DNA from: Planctomycetota bacterium
GTDB lineage: Bacteria > Planctomycetota > Brocadiia > Brocadiales > Brocadiaceae
Direction: 5' to 3'
Length of the DNA stretch: 49,104 bases
NCBI GenBank assembly: GCA_016873155.1
Contig: VGXX01000004.1
Coordinates: 1 to 49,104, forward strand
The position numbers were made by a program, and so were the translations under genes. The number at the start of each line of letters is the position of its first letter. The first letter of the stretch is position 1. The notes beneath the pieces are model-generated. The model did no database searches. It had not been told where the DNA came from and saw nothing but the letters and a program-made list of their open reading frames with translations. This document shows, in pieces, positions 34,123 through 42,152 of this stretch.

Positions 34123-36791
34123 AACTGCATCTCAAAGACAAATCAACCATTGTAGTAATCGGCGGTGGTCCATCGGGGAGTTTTTTTACCCATTTCGTAT
34201 TGAGGCTTGCAAGAGAATATAAACGCAAGGTCGATATAACCATCCTCGACGGGAGGGATTTTATTCAGAAGGGCCCTGTTGGTTGTAACATGTGCGCAGG
34301 CGTCCTGTCTGAAACCCTTACCAGTAAAATGGAATCTGAGGGAATTGTACTGCCAAAAACGCGCGTCCAGCAAGAAATAGACGGCTATTATTTACAAACA
34401 CAGGAACGCGGCATCACATTGCATCATCCGAAACCGGGGCACATACCAAAAATCATAACGGTTTTTCGCGGAAACGGCCCGCGATTTTCAGAGTTAACAG
34501 CCAATATCAGCTTCGACGATTTTTTACTGAAACATGTAACATCACAGGGCGCAAAGGTACGTTCCGCTATCGTAGAAGAAATAGACCTCCCAAAAAATCC
34601 GGAGGATTTAGTGAACATCGTTTACAAAGAGGCAGGCGTACGGAAAAAGATGTCCACCGACCTTGCCGTGGGGGCATTCGGACTGAACACGTCACTAATA
34701 AAAAGAATTGTCGGTAAAGAATTCGGGTACCGGGAGCCTGAATCCGTTCGGACATGCAATGCAGAACTCCACCTCGGTCGTTCCTATATCCAGGAACACT
34801 TCCACAAAATAATTTATGTATTCGCACTGGGGATAAAACCCATCAAATTCGCCGCCTTTATACCAAAAGAGGATTATGTTACCGTCTCACTCGTCGGGAA
34901 AGAAGATATAACAAAGGCAAATTTAGTAGAATTTATAAAACATCCAAAGGTCCGTGAACTTCTTCCTCCAGGGTGGTCACTGCCGAAAGACCTCTGTATC
35001 TGCTTCCCCAAAATACCGATTTCCCACGCAGCACACCCTTATACGAACAGATTTGTAATGATCGGCGATGCCAGCATCTCACGTACCTATAAAAATGGCA
35101 TCGAATCAGCCTTTGACACGGCACGGCTTGCCGCGCATACGATATTCGAACACGGCGTTTCCGAAGAAGATTTTAAGAAAGGATATTACAAACCTGCCTT
35201 AAAACTCCTTGCACAGGACAACTTCTTCGGCAATCTCATGTTCGGTATCCACGATTACACTACGTCACGAAAGGCATTGGTAAATGCACAAATTGACCAC
35301 CTTACAAAATGGCAGAATGCCTGGGAGTCTATCCAGATTAACAGCATCCTTTGGAATATGGTCACCGGTAACGCAAGCTACAAAGAAATTTTCTTCAAGG
35401 TAATTGACATCCGCCTGCACTTTATCATGTTCCCTCACATCTTTTATGCCGCTATCAAACAGGAGTATGAGAACCTAAAAACCCGCGCACACATCAAGCA
35501 CACGGAAAAACTAAAATTCCTGAAAGAATCGGGACTTGGCACACTGGAGGACGGCCAGACTGTGGCGATAATTGGCGGCGGCCCGGCGGGCACAAGTTGC
35601 GCAATTGCCTTAAAAAATCTTGCAAAAAAACGAAATATCACTATAGATGTCATCATTTATGAACATAAAGATTTTGAAGGCGGTATCGAGCACAATGAAT
35701 GCGCAGGCGTCCTCTCTCAGCCCATCGAGCACATTATTGAAGATCAGTTGGGAATTCCCTTCCCCTGGCATCTCGTGAAACGGGAAGTGCCAGGCTACTA
35801 TCTCCACACGGATGGTTCCGTCATCAAACTGGACGGAGAAGGAGAAGTCTCTTACGCACTGCGCAGGATTCAATTTGACGCCTACCTCCTGCAAAAGGCA
35901 AAAGAGGCTGGCGCTACGATTATACAAAGTATGGTCACTGACGTAGAAATCGGCAAAGAAAAGGTTACCGTGTACAGCGAGACAAAGCACATCCGGGCGG
36001 ATGTCGTCGTGGGCGCATTCGGACTCGAAGAAGGCACTTACAGGATATTTGAACGGGAGACTCCCTATAAATCGCCAAAATTCCTATTGACCATCCTGAC
36101 CAAATTTCACCCAAAGGGGCAGCACCATGATCTTGAGAATACCGATGGATACATCCATGCCTTTTTACCGTCATTTAAAGAAATAGAATTTGGCGCAGTT
36201 ACTCCCAAGGCTGACCACTACACCATTAACATCGCCGGCGCAAAAATATCTTCCCGGTCAATGGATGAATTTCTGCAACTACCCGACGTACTGGAAATAC
36301 TCCCGAAGAATTTCAGGGAATCGCTGGGCGCTCTCGATTACCATCGCGGCTGTTTCCCGGTAAAACCTGCAAAACACCTCTTTGGGGACCGATACGTCAC
36401 CATTGGAGACGCAGCCGGCCTCATCCGCCCGTTCAAAGGCAAAGGGGTCAATGCGGCATGCCTGATGGGCATCAAAGCCGCTGAAACCATGATGTACGTC
36501 GGTATTTCAAAGGAAGCATTCAAAACCTATATGAACTGTTTCCACGAGGTCATAAAAGATTTACCTTACGCCAATACCGTGAGAAGATTTGTTATATGGG
36601 GCGCTTATTATGGTTTTCTGACGCCCATTATCCGCATTGCAAACGACCATCCTGCATTGAGGCGGGCGCTATTCGACAGTGTCTCCGGCAAAAAGGCGTA
36701 TCGGGAAATATTACTGGATACGATCAGCGTATCGCTCCTGCTAAAAACAAGCGCAATACTCATCCGCTGGTTAGTGAAACGTATTGTTTAG
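34119..36791 (+). CDS. Tandem-fused geranylgeranyl reductase-like flavoprotein (two full halves)
   Basis: The 890-aa protein consists of two related FAD-binding halves of the geranylgeranyl-reductase/flavin-monooxygenase group. Half 1 (about 10-440) has VVIGGGPSGS (G15), GCNMCAGVLSETL near 50, and the second FAD motif MIGDASISRTYKNGIESA near 315. Half 2 (about 480-885) has VAIIGGGPAGTS (G486), HNECAGVLSQPIE near 525, and GDAAGLIRPFKGKGVNAA near 763. Half 1 ends at a linker with TRAHIKHTEKLKF. A hydrophobic segment near the C-terminus suggests membrane association. Family members saturate isoprenoid chains or hydroxylate lipids. In an anammox host, lipid (ladderane/quinone) modification is a tempting but unproven guess. 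It is coupled by ATGA to the HD-GYP gene. Confidence 0.85.
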   Translation: MKLHLKDKSTIVVIGGGPSGSFFTHFVLRLAREYKRKVDITILDGRDFIQKGPVGCNMCAGVLSETLTSKMESEGIVLPKTRVQQEIDGYYLQTQERGITLHHPKPGHIPKIITVFRGNGPRFSELTANISFDDFLLKHVTSQGAKVRSAIVEEIDLPKNPEDLVNIVYKEAGVRKKMSTDLAVGAFGLNTSLIKRIVGKEFGYREPESVRTCNAELHLGRSYIQEHFHKIIYVFALGIKPIKFAAFIPKEDYVTVSLVGKEDITKANLVEFIKHPKVRELLPPGWSLPKDLCICFPKIPISHAAHPYTNRFVMIGDASISRTYKNGIESAFDTARLAAHTIFEHGVSEEDFKKGYYKPALKLLAQDNFFGNLMFGIHDYTTSRKALVNAQIDHLTKWQNAWESIQINSILWNMVTGNASYKEIFFKVIDIRLHFIMFPHIFYAAIKQEYENLKTRAHIKHTEKLKFLKESGLGTLEDGQTVAIIGGGPAGTSCAIALKNLAKKRNITIDVIIYEHKDFEGGIEHNECAGVLSQPIEHIIEDQLGIPFPWHLVKREVPGYYLHTDGSVIKLDGEGEVSYALRRIQFDAYLLQKAKEAGATIIQSMVTDVEIGKEKVTVYSETKHIRADVVVGAFGLEEGTYRIFERETPYKSPKFLLTILTKFHPKGQHHDLENTDGYIHAFLPSFKEIEFGAVTPKADHYTINIAGAKISSRSMDEFLQLPDVLEILPKNFRESLGALDYHRGCFPVKPAKHLFGDRYVTIGDAAGLIRPFKGKGVNAACLMGIKAAETMMYVGISKEAFKTYMNCFHEVIKDLPYANTVRRFVIWGAYYGFLTPIIRIANDHPALRRALFDSVSGKKAYREILLDTISVSLLLKTSAILIRWLVKRIV

Positions 36792-36806
36792 TGGAAACAA
36801 CAAAAC

Positions 36807-37100
36807 TCAGCGCCTTGCACGGCTTTTTGTACCAATCCGCCGGAGCGATTTGTTAGGGGACTTTTTTATTTTTACAGAATCTAAATATAAAGTATCAGGG
36901 CATATATCCTGCTCATGTGGCCATACTACAGTTCCATATGCCGCCCTCACCTGTTGAAAATAAATTTTGTCTTTCAACTCACTGAACACCCCGAAATTAA
37001 GCAAAGGACTGCAATCGTATATCCCGACTTCCCCATTGGAAAATGTTATCTCAAGTTTATAGTTATCTTTTGCCTTTACTGCTTTCACTCTTGGATTCAT
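36807..37100 (-). CDS. DUF2442 domain protein
   Basis: The 97-aa protein matches DUF2442: VKAVKAKDNYKLEITFSNGEVGIYDCSPLL, then FSELKDKIYFQQVRAAYGTVVWPHEQDICPDTLYLDS. Genes of this family often sit next to DUF4160 genes as here (3 bases apart, same direction) and are suspected to form a toxin-antitoxin-like pair. The 15 C-terminal residues are basic and look unrelated to the domain. Confidence 0.88.
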   Translation of the reverse strand: MNPRVKAVKAKDNYKLEITFSNGEVGIYDCSPLLNFGVFSELKDKIYFQQVRAAYGTVVWPHEQDICPDTLYLDSVKIKKSPNKSLRRIGTKSRARR

Positions 37101-37103
37101 AGT

Positions 37104-37373
37104 TTACCTCAATGGATCAATTTTAAACGGTTGCTGTCCATTAACTGCCAAATCCCAGTCGGCCATAAGTTCATCTTTGTGAATTTCAATCCAAGCCAAA
37201 ACCAATCGCATTTTGGCGGGTGGTAATCCTCCGTCAAGAAGTTCACCACGAGGGATTGATATGACAGCTTCGCTATCCTGATATTTTACATGGATATGTG
37301 GACACTTATGTTTTCTGTTATCAATAAAATAGAGCGACACAACTATACCAAAAAACATTGATATTGTTGGCAT
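37104..37373 (-). CDS. DUF4160 domain protein
   Basis: The family's usual start MPTISMFFGI at 37373 is chosen over an ATG 29 codons upstream. The rest, VVSLYFIDNRKHKCPHIHVKYQDSEAVISIPRGELLDGGLPPAKMRLVLAWIEIHKDELMADWDLAVNGQ, is DUF4160 with its conserved HxPHIHV-like motif. At 89 aa it is full length. It is followed by its usual partner DUF2442. Confidence 0.9.
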   Translation of the reverse strand: MPTISMFFGIVVSLYFIDNRKHKCPHIHVKYQDSEAVISIPRGELLDGGLPPAKMRLVLAWIEIHKDELMADWDLAVNGQQPFKIDPLR

Positions 37374-37553
37374 CTTTATTTCCTTATATTTATAGCATAA
37401 CTGCGGAATTGAGCGGCAACCGCAGCCGGCACTAACGTAAAATTCAGTGACAAGGTGCATGTAAGATAATCAGCTACAAAATGACTGTTTAATGTGAATA
37501 GTAATCATAGCCGAAAAAGTGTCCTGTGCGCCTCGTTCAACTACAGCGACTTG

Positions 37554-37970
37554 TTATCCACTTTCTTTTTTTAATCTATTTACTTCTCTATAGATATGCC
37601 ACTTCCAAGTAGGATGAAGCGACAACTCATCGCCAGAATTAGTATCAGGTATCAGTTTCACCAGATCAGTACTAATAAATTCAAGTTTAGCATTTCTTAC
37701 TGCAGTGCTTGCATCAATCTTGCCAAACCCGTATTTTTCTCGTAGACATCTTCTAACTGAAGTTTCCTTGACGTTAATACCACCTTCATCAATTAATGCA
37801 GAAATAACCTTCAGTGAAACAGGAGATAATATTTGCCATTTTGAAATAAATCGTTCATCGCTCACTGAACTATTCGATGGAAATTCAGTTGATGTCATCC
37901 ATGATTTTATCTTACTTAAAATATCGTCTTCTGAACTCATAGTAATAGGATTAACAATGAGAGAAGTCAT
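37554..37970 (-). CDS. C-terminal part of a split TIR-like protein
   Basis: No named domain is certain. The product contains a winged-helix-like segment (ERFISKWQILSPVSLKVISALIDEGGINVKETSVRRCLREKYGFG) followed by a helix-rich tail. Reading the bases before its ATG in the same frame gives LEGAMTSLIVNP, continuous with KDEKVR of the preceding open frame if one base is removed at the AAA of 37981-37983. It is therefore most likely the C-terminal half of one ~258-aa protein interrupted by a frameshift, with the ATG at 37970 not a true start. Confidence 0.6.
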   Translation of the reverse strand: MTSLIVNPITMSSEDDILSKIKSWMTSTEFPSNSSVSDERFISKWQILSPVSLKVISALIDEGGINVKETSVRRCLREKYGFGKIDASTAVRNAKLEFISTDLVKLIPDTNSGDELSLHPTWKWHIYREVNRLKKESG

Positions 37971-38331
37971 GGCACCTTCTAAACCGAACCTTTTCGTCTT
38001 TGAATACTAAAATGGGAATATCAACTCCTTCAAATTGTTTTCGGTAGGCAAGTATGGCTATTTCCTGATTAACCCACGCTGATGAGCGGTACCCCCACTC
38101 CTTGGAATCGTGAATCACTCTACCTCTATCATGAAGAAATGATATTAATCCAGAGCATTTTCGTAGTCCATCAAAGACATTGAGTGACAATGCATCAAGA
38201 TTTTGGACATATTCAGCGAAATATGATTTATATCCTGGAAAAGAACCAATAAGCCGTTGGACTGAAGTTCCTAATTGCTTTTCATCGGACGTTTGTTGAC
38301 CACAGCTTATGAATATTAACTTTTCAGTCAT
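37951..38331 (-). CDS. TIR-like nucleotide-binding domain protein, frameshifted
   Basis: The 126-aa open frame begins FISCGQQTSDEKQLGTSVQRLI and contains LISFLHDRG and SSAWVNQEIAILAYRK, the strand and conserved glutamate region of TIR-like (and related effector-type) domains. It ends after VFKDEKV in an off-frame tail. With the frame restored it would continue into the winged-helix-like C-terminal part. Such proteins are found in defence islands, where TIR domains cleave NAD. The assignment to that function is inference. Confidence 0.6.
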   Translation of the reverse strand: MTEKLIFISCGQQTSDEKQLGTSVQRLIGSFPGYKSYFAEYVQNLDALSLNVFDGLRKCSGLISFLHDRGRVIHDSKEWGYRSSAWVNQEIAILAYRKQFEGVDIPILVFKDEKVRFRRCHDFSHC

Positions 38332-38478
38332 ATCAATATGTCTTTAGTGGATAACATTTATTTTTATCTCTATACCATAAATGTCGGTATAGTATCGCAG
38401 GATATGGTGGAGGTCAAACAAAAGACGGCATAATGTATTGTAAACCCAAAGATATTATCGCCATAATATACACCTTCT

Positions 38479-38715
38479 TCATCTTAAATTAGCAACTGGA
38501 ATGATTTCCGTCCTTTCGGGAAGCTGTTTTCCATTGGCAATATCCTCAACCTTCTGCAATATTGTAGAATGATAGTATCGGTAACCACATTTATCGCATA
38601 CTCCAACAGGCACATTTTCAAGCATAACGAAACCAGTTCTATGCTTAAATACTTCCCTTTTTAACAACTTTTCCCTTACAACACCATTGCAATATTCACA
38701 CTTATAGCCATACAT
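38479..38715 (-). CDS. YgiT-type zinc-finger antitoxin-like protein
   Basis: The 78-aa protein has two CXXC pairs (CEYC near residues 6-9 and CDKC near 39-42) spaced as in YgiT/MqsA-type zinc domains, then a short C-terminal segment (KQLPERTEIIPVANL). Such proteins are antitoxins paired with an MqsR- or DUF4258-type toxin, but I find no toxin frame within the 147 bases downstream or in the gap upstream. Confidence 0.8.
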   Translation of the reverse strand: MYGYKCEYCNGVVREKLLKREVFKHRTGFVMLENVPVGVCDKCGYRYYHSTILQKVEDIANGKQLPERTEIIPVANLR

Positions 38716-38753
38716 TACCTTTCTCCATAATTATCTGTTTTACAGGGAAATTT

Positions 38754-39332
38754 TTATTCCAGGTTGGAATGCCGCTTGTGCATGTCTTTTTCAGAACTGT
38801 TCAGTTTATTCACCAGCGAAAGGATGACTCCGTCCAGATACACGAGACACGCCTGTTCAAAGAGCGTGTTCCGGAACTGAATGGACCCGCTATGTTTATA
38901 GTTGGTGCTTACTTCCTGCACAGGCAGTTCAATAATAATATCTGCCTGTCCCGCAAGCGGCGAATCTTTATGAGAGGTTACTGCTACTATAGTAGCCTGC
39001 GATTTCTTAGCCAGACCTGCAATATAACGGGTTATATGTGTGCTGCCGGAACTGCTGCACGCCACCAATAAATCGCCTTTATCGATATTCGGGGTTGTGG
39101 CATCCCCGACACAGTAAGCATTCAAGCCGATGTGGGTAAGCCTCATGGCAAAGGTACGGGATACGAGACCCGATCTCCCCTGACCTGTCACAAAGATATT
39201 TTTTGCATTAAGAATAGACGAAAGAAACTCCTCATACGCCCTCTCGTCAATCTTTTCAAGCACAGAGTGTATTTCATCCAAAATAATTTGTGTGGTATCC
39301 TTGATGCCTATGGAGTTGCCACCGATCTTCAT
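38754..39332 (-). CDS. hxlB: SIS-domain protein, 6-phospho-3-hexuloisomerase-like
   Basis: The enzyme isomerises 3-hexulose-6-phosphate to fructose-6-phosphate in the ribulose monophosphate formaldehyde pathway. The sugar isomerase fold is clear: IFVTGQGRSGLVSRTFAMRLTHIGLNAYCVGDATTPNIDKGDLLVACSSSGSTHITRYIAGLAKKSQATIVAVTSHKDSPLAGQADIIIELP, then the C-terminal FEQACLVYLDGVILSL. Length 192 aa is normal. The partner hexulose-phosphate synthase is not in the window, so a related sugar-phosphate isomerase role remains possible. Confidence 0.82.
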   Translation of the reverse strand: MKIGGNSIGIKDTTQIILDEIHSVLEKIDERAYEEFLSSILNAKNIFVTGQGRSGLVSRTFAMRLTHIGLNAYCVGDATTPNIDKGDLLVACSSSGSTHITRYIAGLAKKSQATIVAVTSHKDSPLAGQADIIIELPVQEVSTNYKHSGSIQFRNTLFEQACLVYLDGVILSLVNKLNSSEKDMHKRHSNLE

Positions 39333-39596
39333 TTTTTCCTTTTTTCTTCCTTATTTCAATTCCGATAGTCCGCGTTCATCTGCGTCCAAAAGAAAATTCC
39401 TATACTATTAATCTATTACGAGGAAATTTTACCATGCTATATCTTATATTTCAAGCAATCATATCCTTCAACGGACGTATCGCCCTACATTTATTTTTGT
39501 TGCTCTATGTATTGACCTATGATAAAATTTTCCATCATGTCTATCATAAGTATATAAAACATTTATCCTTCTACTCATCGGAAAAGGAGCTTTTAC

Positions 39597-39839
39597 ATGG
39601 GAGACCTTTTAGGTAAACTCATTGGACTTTATGAAATTGCGCTGCTTGTCAGAATAGTAATCTCATGGGTGCCGCACAATCCTTATAACCAGGCCATACG
39701 ATTCCTCTATAAAATTACAGACCCTGTATTAAATCCTGTACGAAAACTTATCCCACCTTTCAAAGGTATAGACTTCTCCCCTATAATTGTATTTATTGGC
39801 TTAGGCATTGTAAAACGGATGGTAGGAGGAATGTTTTAG
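39597..39839 (+). CDS. YggT family membrane protein
   Basis: At 80 aa this is a single YggT unit. It has helices about 5-27 (LGKLIGLYEIALLVRIVISWV) and about 58-75, linked by the typical SWVPHNPYNQAIRFLYKITDPVLNPVRKLIPP. The family is associated with osmotic or division functions and often lies near mreB, proC or ylmE. Here the neighbours are a SIS-domain protein and the HAD fusion. An AAGGAG box lies about 9 bases before the ATG. Confidence 0.9.
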   Translation: MGDLLGKLIGLYEIALLVRIVISWVPHNPYNQAIRFLYKITDPVLNPVRKLIPPFKGIDFSPIIVFIGLGIVKRMVGGMF

Positions 39840-39924
39840 TAAAGACTGCGAATACCGGATATACGCAGGACTATAATTATGGTATTACTTTGTAAAAACT
39901 TCTTTTTTTGCAAGTTTTTAAAAT

Positions 39925-39986
39925 GGTGACGAGTGGCGAATGACGAGTGACAAGAAAACGTCTCCCGCCACATGCCACTCGTCACC
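39925..39986. repeat. GTGACGA-type palindromic element, copy 3
   Basis: GGTGACGAGTGGC (39925-39937) is an exact inverse complement of GCCACTCGTCACC (39974-39986). Between them the left side continues with GAATGACGAGTGACAAG in the same 7-nt rhythm. A T-rich tail (CGTTTTTC) follows at about 39991, so the hairpin may end yggT transcripts. Confidence 0.8.
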
Positions 39987-40056
39987 TGTCTTCGTTTTTC
40001 ATTCTTTGGTTTCGGCTTTCTGCGCCAGGCAGTATTTCATTGAACACACTCAATTA

Positions 40057-41331
40057 ATGACAAATAGCCCCATTAAAAAACTTGTCGTAATGGACGTAGA
40101 CGGTGTCCTCTTTAAAGGTCACTTCATTTTACACCTTGCGCGTCACGCCGGGATATTGATTTATATCAGAACAGCCCTGTTGTGCTTTCTGTTTAACATA
40201 AACAAAATATCCATCCAGGAATTAATCGCAAGGGTTTATTCTCGTTTTAAAGGCATTACACTTGAGCAGGCCAAAAAAGTTTATCAGAATATTACCGTCA
40301 TAAAACATGCAAGGGAAACGATCGAAACATTACATAAACATGGATATGGGGTGGTACTCATCAGCAGCGGAGTGCCTGACCTCTTTGTAAAAGACCTTAC
40401 GGCCAGATTATCAGCAAATACCGGTTACGGCGTTAAGATTGATATACATAACAGCCAATTAACGGGTGAGGTGTTTGGCCGTCTCTCCAAATCCATAGGA
40501 AAGAAAGAAATCATCGAAGATATATTACACGAAAACAATCTTACATGGAAAGATACCATCGTCCTTGTGGACGACCGGAACAATCTCAATATCATGCATA
40601 AAGCCGGTATCAACATCGGTGTTAACGCCCATTATCCCGTCCGACAGCAGGCGCAGTACCTGATTGACAGCGGGAATCTTGCAGAGGTACTCGACATTCT
40701 GGATATAGAGGCTGCCGATACTTACAAGACCCTATTTGCTGGCATGCGTAAGCAATACACGCACTCCTGGTATCAGGAAATCCGCAGAAAACTCTTACAT
40801 ATACTCATAGCAGGTGTACCTGTATTTTCAAGTATGATTTACCATACAACTCTGACAGTGCTCTTCGCCCTGCCGATTGTTTATCTGATCTCCGAATGCC
40901 TAAGGATAAATGGATATTCATTCCCTATGTTAGGAAGTATAACTAAATCCAGCATTCGCAGGACGGAGGAGCGGGGTATTGCATTTGGGCCAATAACTCT
41001 GGTGCTGGGGGCAATCCTTGCCTTGCTGTTTTTCCCTGCAATTATCGCAAGCACCGTCATCCTGATCGTGGCGTTTGCCGATGCGGCCGCTACCATAGTG
41101 GGACGAAGCATGGGTAACCATCGTATATTTTATAACAAAAAAAAGAGTTGGGAAGGCACGATAGCCGCCTGGATGGTGGCCTTCCTTTGTGGATTGATCT
41201 ATTTACCCATCTCCTATGCTTTGCTCGCCGCATCGTTTTCGAGTATAATTGAATCACTGCCACTGAAGTCGATGGATAATTTACTCGTACCCATTAGCAC
41301 TGGCATCTTATTAATGTGTCTTGGGTATTAA
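40057..41331 (+). CDS. HAD-IB phosphatase fused to dolichol/phytol-kinase-like membrane domain
   Basis: The ATG at 40057 is chosen because the upstream in-frame ATG (39940) sits in the palindromic element. Residues about 10-215 form a HAD phosphatase: VVMDVDGVLF (nucleophile), VVLISSG, SIGKKEI with the lysine, and IVLVDDRNN (metal aspartates), closest to the SerB/HAD-IB group. Residues about 235-425 contain six or seven membrane helices with the CTP-dependent kinase/cytidylyltransferase-like pattern (RKLLHILIAG; ADAAATIVGRSMGNHRIFYNKKKSWEGTIAAW) seen in dolichol, phytol and farnesol kinases. One protein thus holds a phosphatase and a lipid-alcohol kinase-type domain. The substrate is unknown. 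Confidence 0.82.
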   Translation: MTNSPIKKLVVMDVDGVLFKGHFILHLARHAGILIYIRTALLCFLFNINKISIQELIARVYSRFKGITLEQAKKVYQNITVIKHARETIETLHKHGYGVVLISSGVPDLFVKDLTARLSANTGYGVKIDIHNSQLTGEVFGRLSKSIGKKEIIEDILHENNLTWKDTIVLVDDRNNLNIMHKAGINIGVNAHYPVRQQAQYLIDSGNLAEVLDILDIEAADTYKTLFAGMRKQYTHSWYQEIRRKLLHILIAGVPVFSSMIYHTTLTVLFALPIVYLISECLRINGYSFPMLGSITKSSIRRTEERGIAFGPITLVLGAILALLFFPAIIASTVILIVAFADAAATIVGRSMGNHRIFYNKKKSWEGTIAAWMVAFLCGLIYLPISYALLAASFSSIIESLPLKSMDNLLVPISTGILLMCLGY

Positions 41332-41355
41332 TAAACATTTACTCTGTTGAATTAA

Positions 41356-41668
41356 CCTCAGGCTAAAGCCTGAGGTGAGAGAACGAAGCCAATGGTGGCT
41401 TTAGCCCTGAACCAGGGAAAATCATGGCTAAAGCCGGTTTTTATACGTCTGCATATCTCCGCCATGAATGGCGGAGTTAAAGCAAGGTCAAACATTAGGC
41501 TGCTTCCCGTGTAGCCGCACGGTTTCAGCCTGCATAGGCATAATCGAAGAGCCTGGCCTTGTTCACCTGGCCGGGAACGCAGGCAGAAGCCTGCGGTTAC
41601 CTTAGGTAGGACAAGCGTCCCCGCTTGTCATCATGATGTCAACCGAGGACGGTTGACCTACCGGTAGG
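41356..41668. repeat. Cluster of at least seven small hairpins
   Basis: The 386-base gap between the fusion gene and ruvX is packed with palindromes: CCTCAGGCTAAAGCCTGAGG (41356-41375); GGCTTTAGCC (41397-41406) with GGCTAAAGCC (41426-41435); CCCTGAACCAGGG (41405-41417); CTCCGCCATGAATGGCGGAG (41457-41476); CGCAGGCAGAAGCCTGCG (41578-41595); GACAAGCG/CGCTTGTC (41610-41629); GTCAACCGAGGACGGTTGAC (41638-41657); and the perfect CCTACCGGTAGG (41657-41668). GGTAGG at 41605-41610 also pairs with CCTACC at 41657-41662, enclosing two of the hairpins. No gene is seen here. Confidence 0.8.
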
Positions 41669-41720
41669 AAACCAGCATAAATAAAATGAAATCCTATACA
41701 AATAAATTGAATTAAAATAA

Positions 41721-42152
41721 ATGGATCACGTTTCCATTATGCGCGTTATGGGAATTGATTACGGTGAAAAGAGGCTTGGACTCGCTATAAGCGACCCGCT
41801 TGGGATTACGGCACAAGGACTACCGACCATCGAACGTACCCATATTCAGGAGGACTTACAAAAGATATTAACTATTATCCGTGAAAAAGATGTGGGAGAG
41901 ATTGTCATTGGTTTGCCAAAACACATGAATAACACGCTGGGGGAAAAAGCGCAGGCCGTCATGACCTTTGTTGCCCTTTTAAAAAAGCATGTTACCATAC
42001 CGGTCAATACCATCGATGAACGACTCAGCACAGTCCGGGCGCATAAAGCCATGCTGGAAGGAGACCTTTCCAGAAAAAAACGAAAAGACCGAGTTGACAT
42101 GATAGCCGCCCAATTAATATTGCAGGGCTATTTAGACAGGATTAAGAAATGA
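41721..42152 (+). CDS. ruvX: Holliday junction resolvase-like / pre-16S rRNA nuclease (YqgF)
   Basis: YqgF/RuvX processes the 16S rRNA 5' end and may resolve recombination junctions. The RNase H-like core shows MGIDYGEKRLGLAISDPLGITAQGL, EIVIGLPKHMNN, and DERLSTVRAHKAM near 94-106, with the final acid in KKRKDRVDMIAAQLILQ. Length 143 aa is normal. ATG at 41721 is kept; an in-frame ATG at 41739 just before GIDYG is an alternative. It overlaps the next gene (ATGA). Confidence 0.93.
   Translation: MDHVSIMRVMGIDYGEKRLGLAISDPLGITAQGLPTIERTHIQEDLQKILTIIREKDVGEIVIGLPKHMNNTLGEKAQAVMTFVALLKKHVTIPVNTIDERLSTVRAHKAMLEGDLSRKKRKDRVDMIAAQLILQGYLDRIKK

Noticed and set aside
39434-39616. A 60-codon open frame rich in hydrophobic residues before yggT
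   Set aside because: It overlaps the yggT ribosome-binding site and start, has no recognised family and no ribosome-binding site of its own; AT-rich chance frame is likelier.
39940-40056. N-terminal extension of the HAD fusion from the ATG at 39940
   Set aside because: This stretch is the right half of a dispersed palindromic element, and the HAD motif begins soon after the ATG at 40057.
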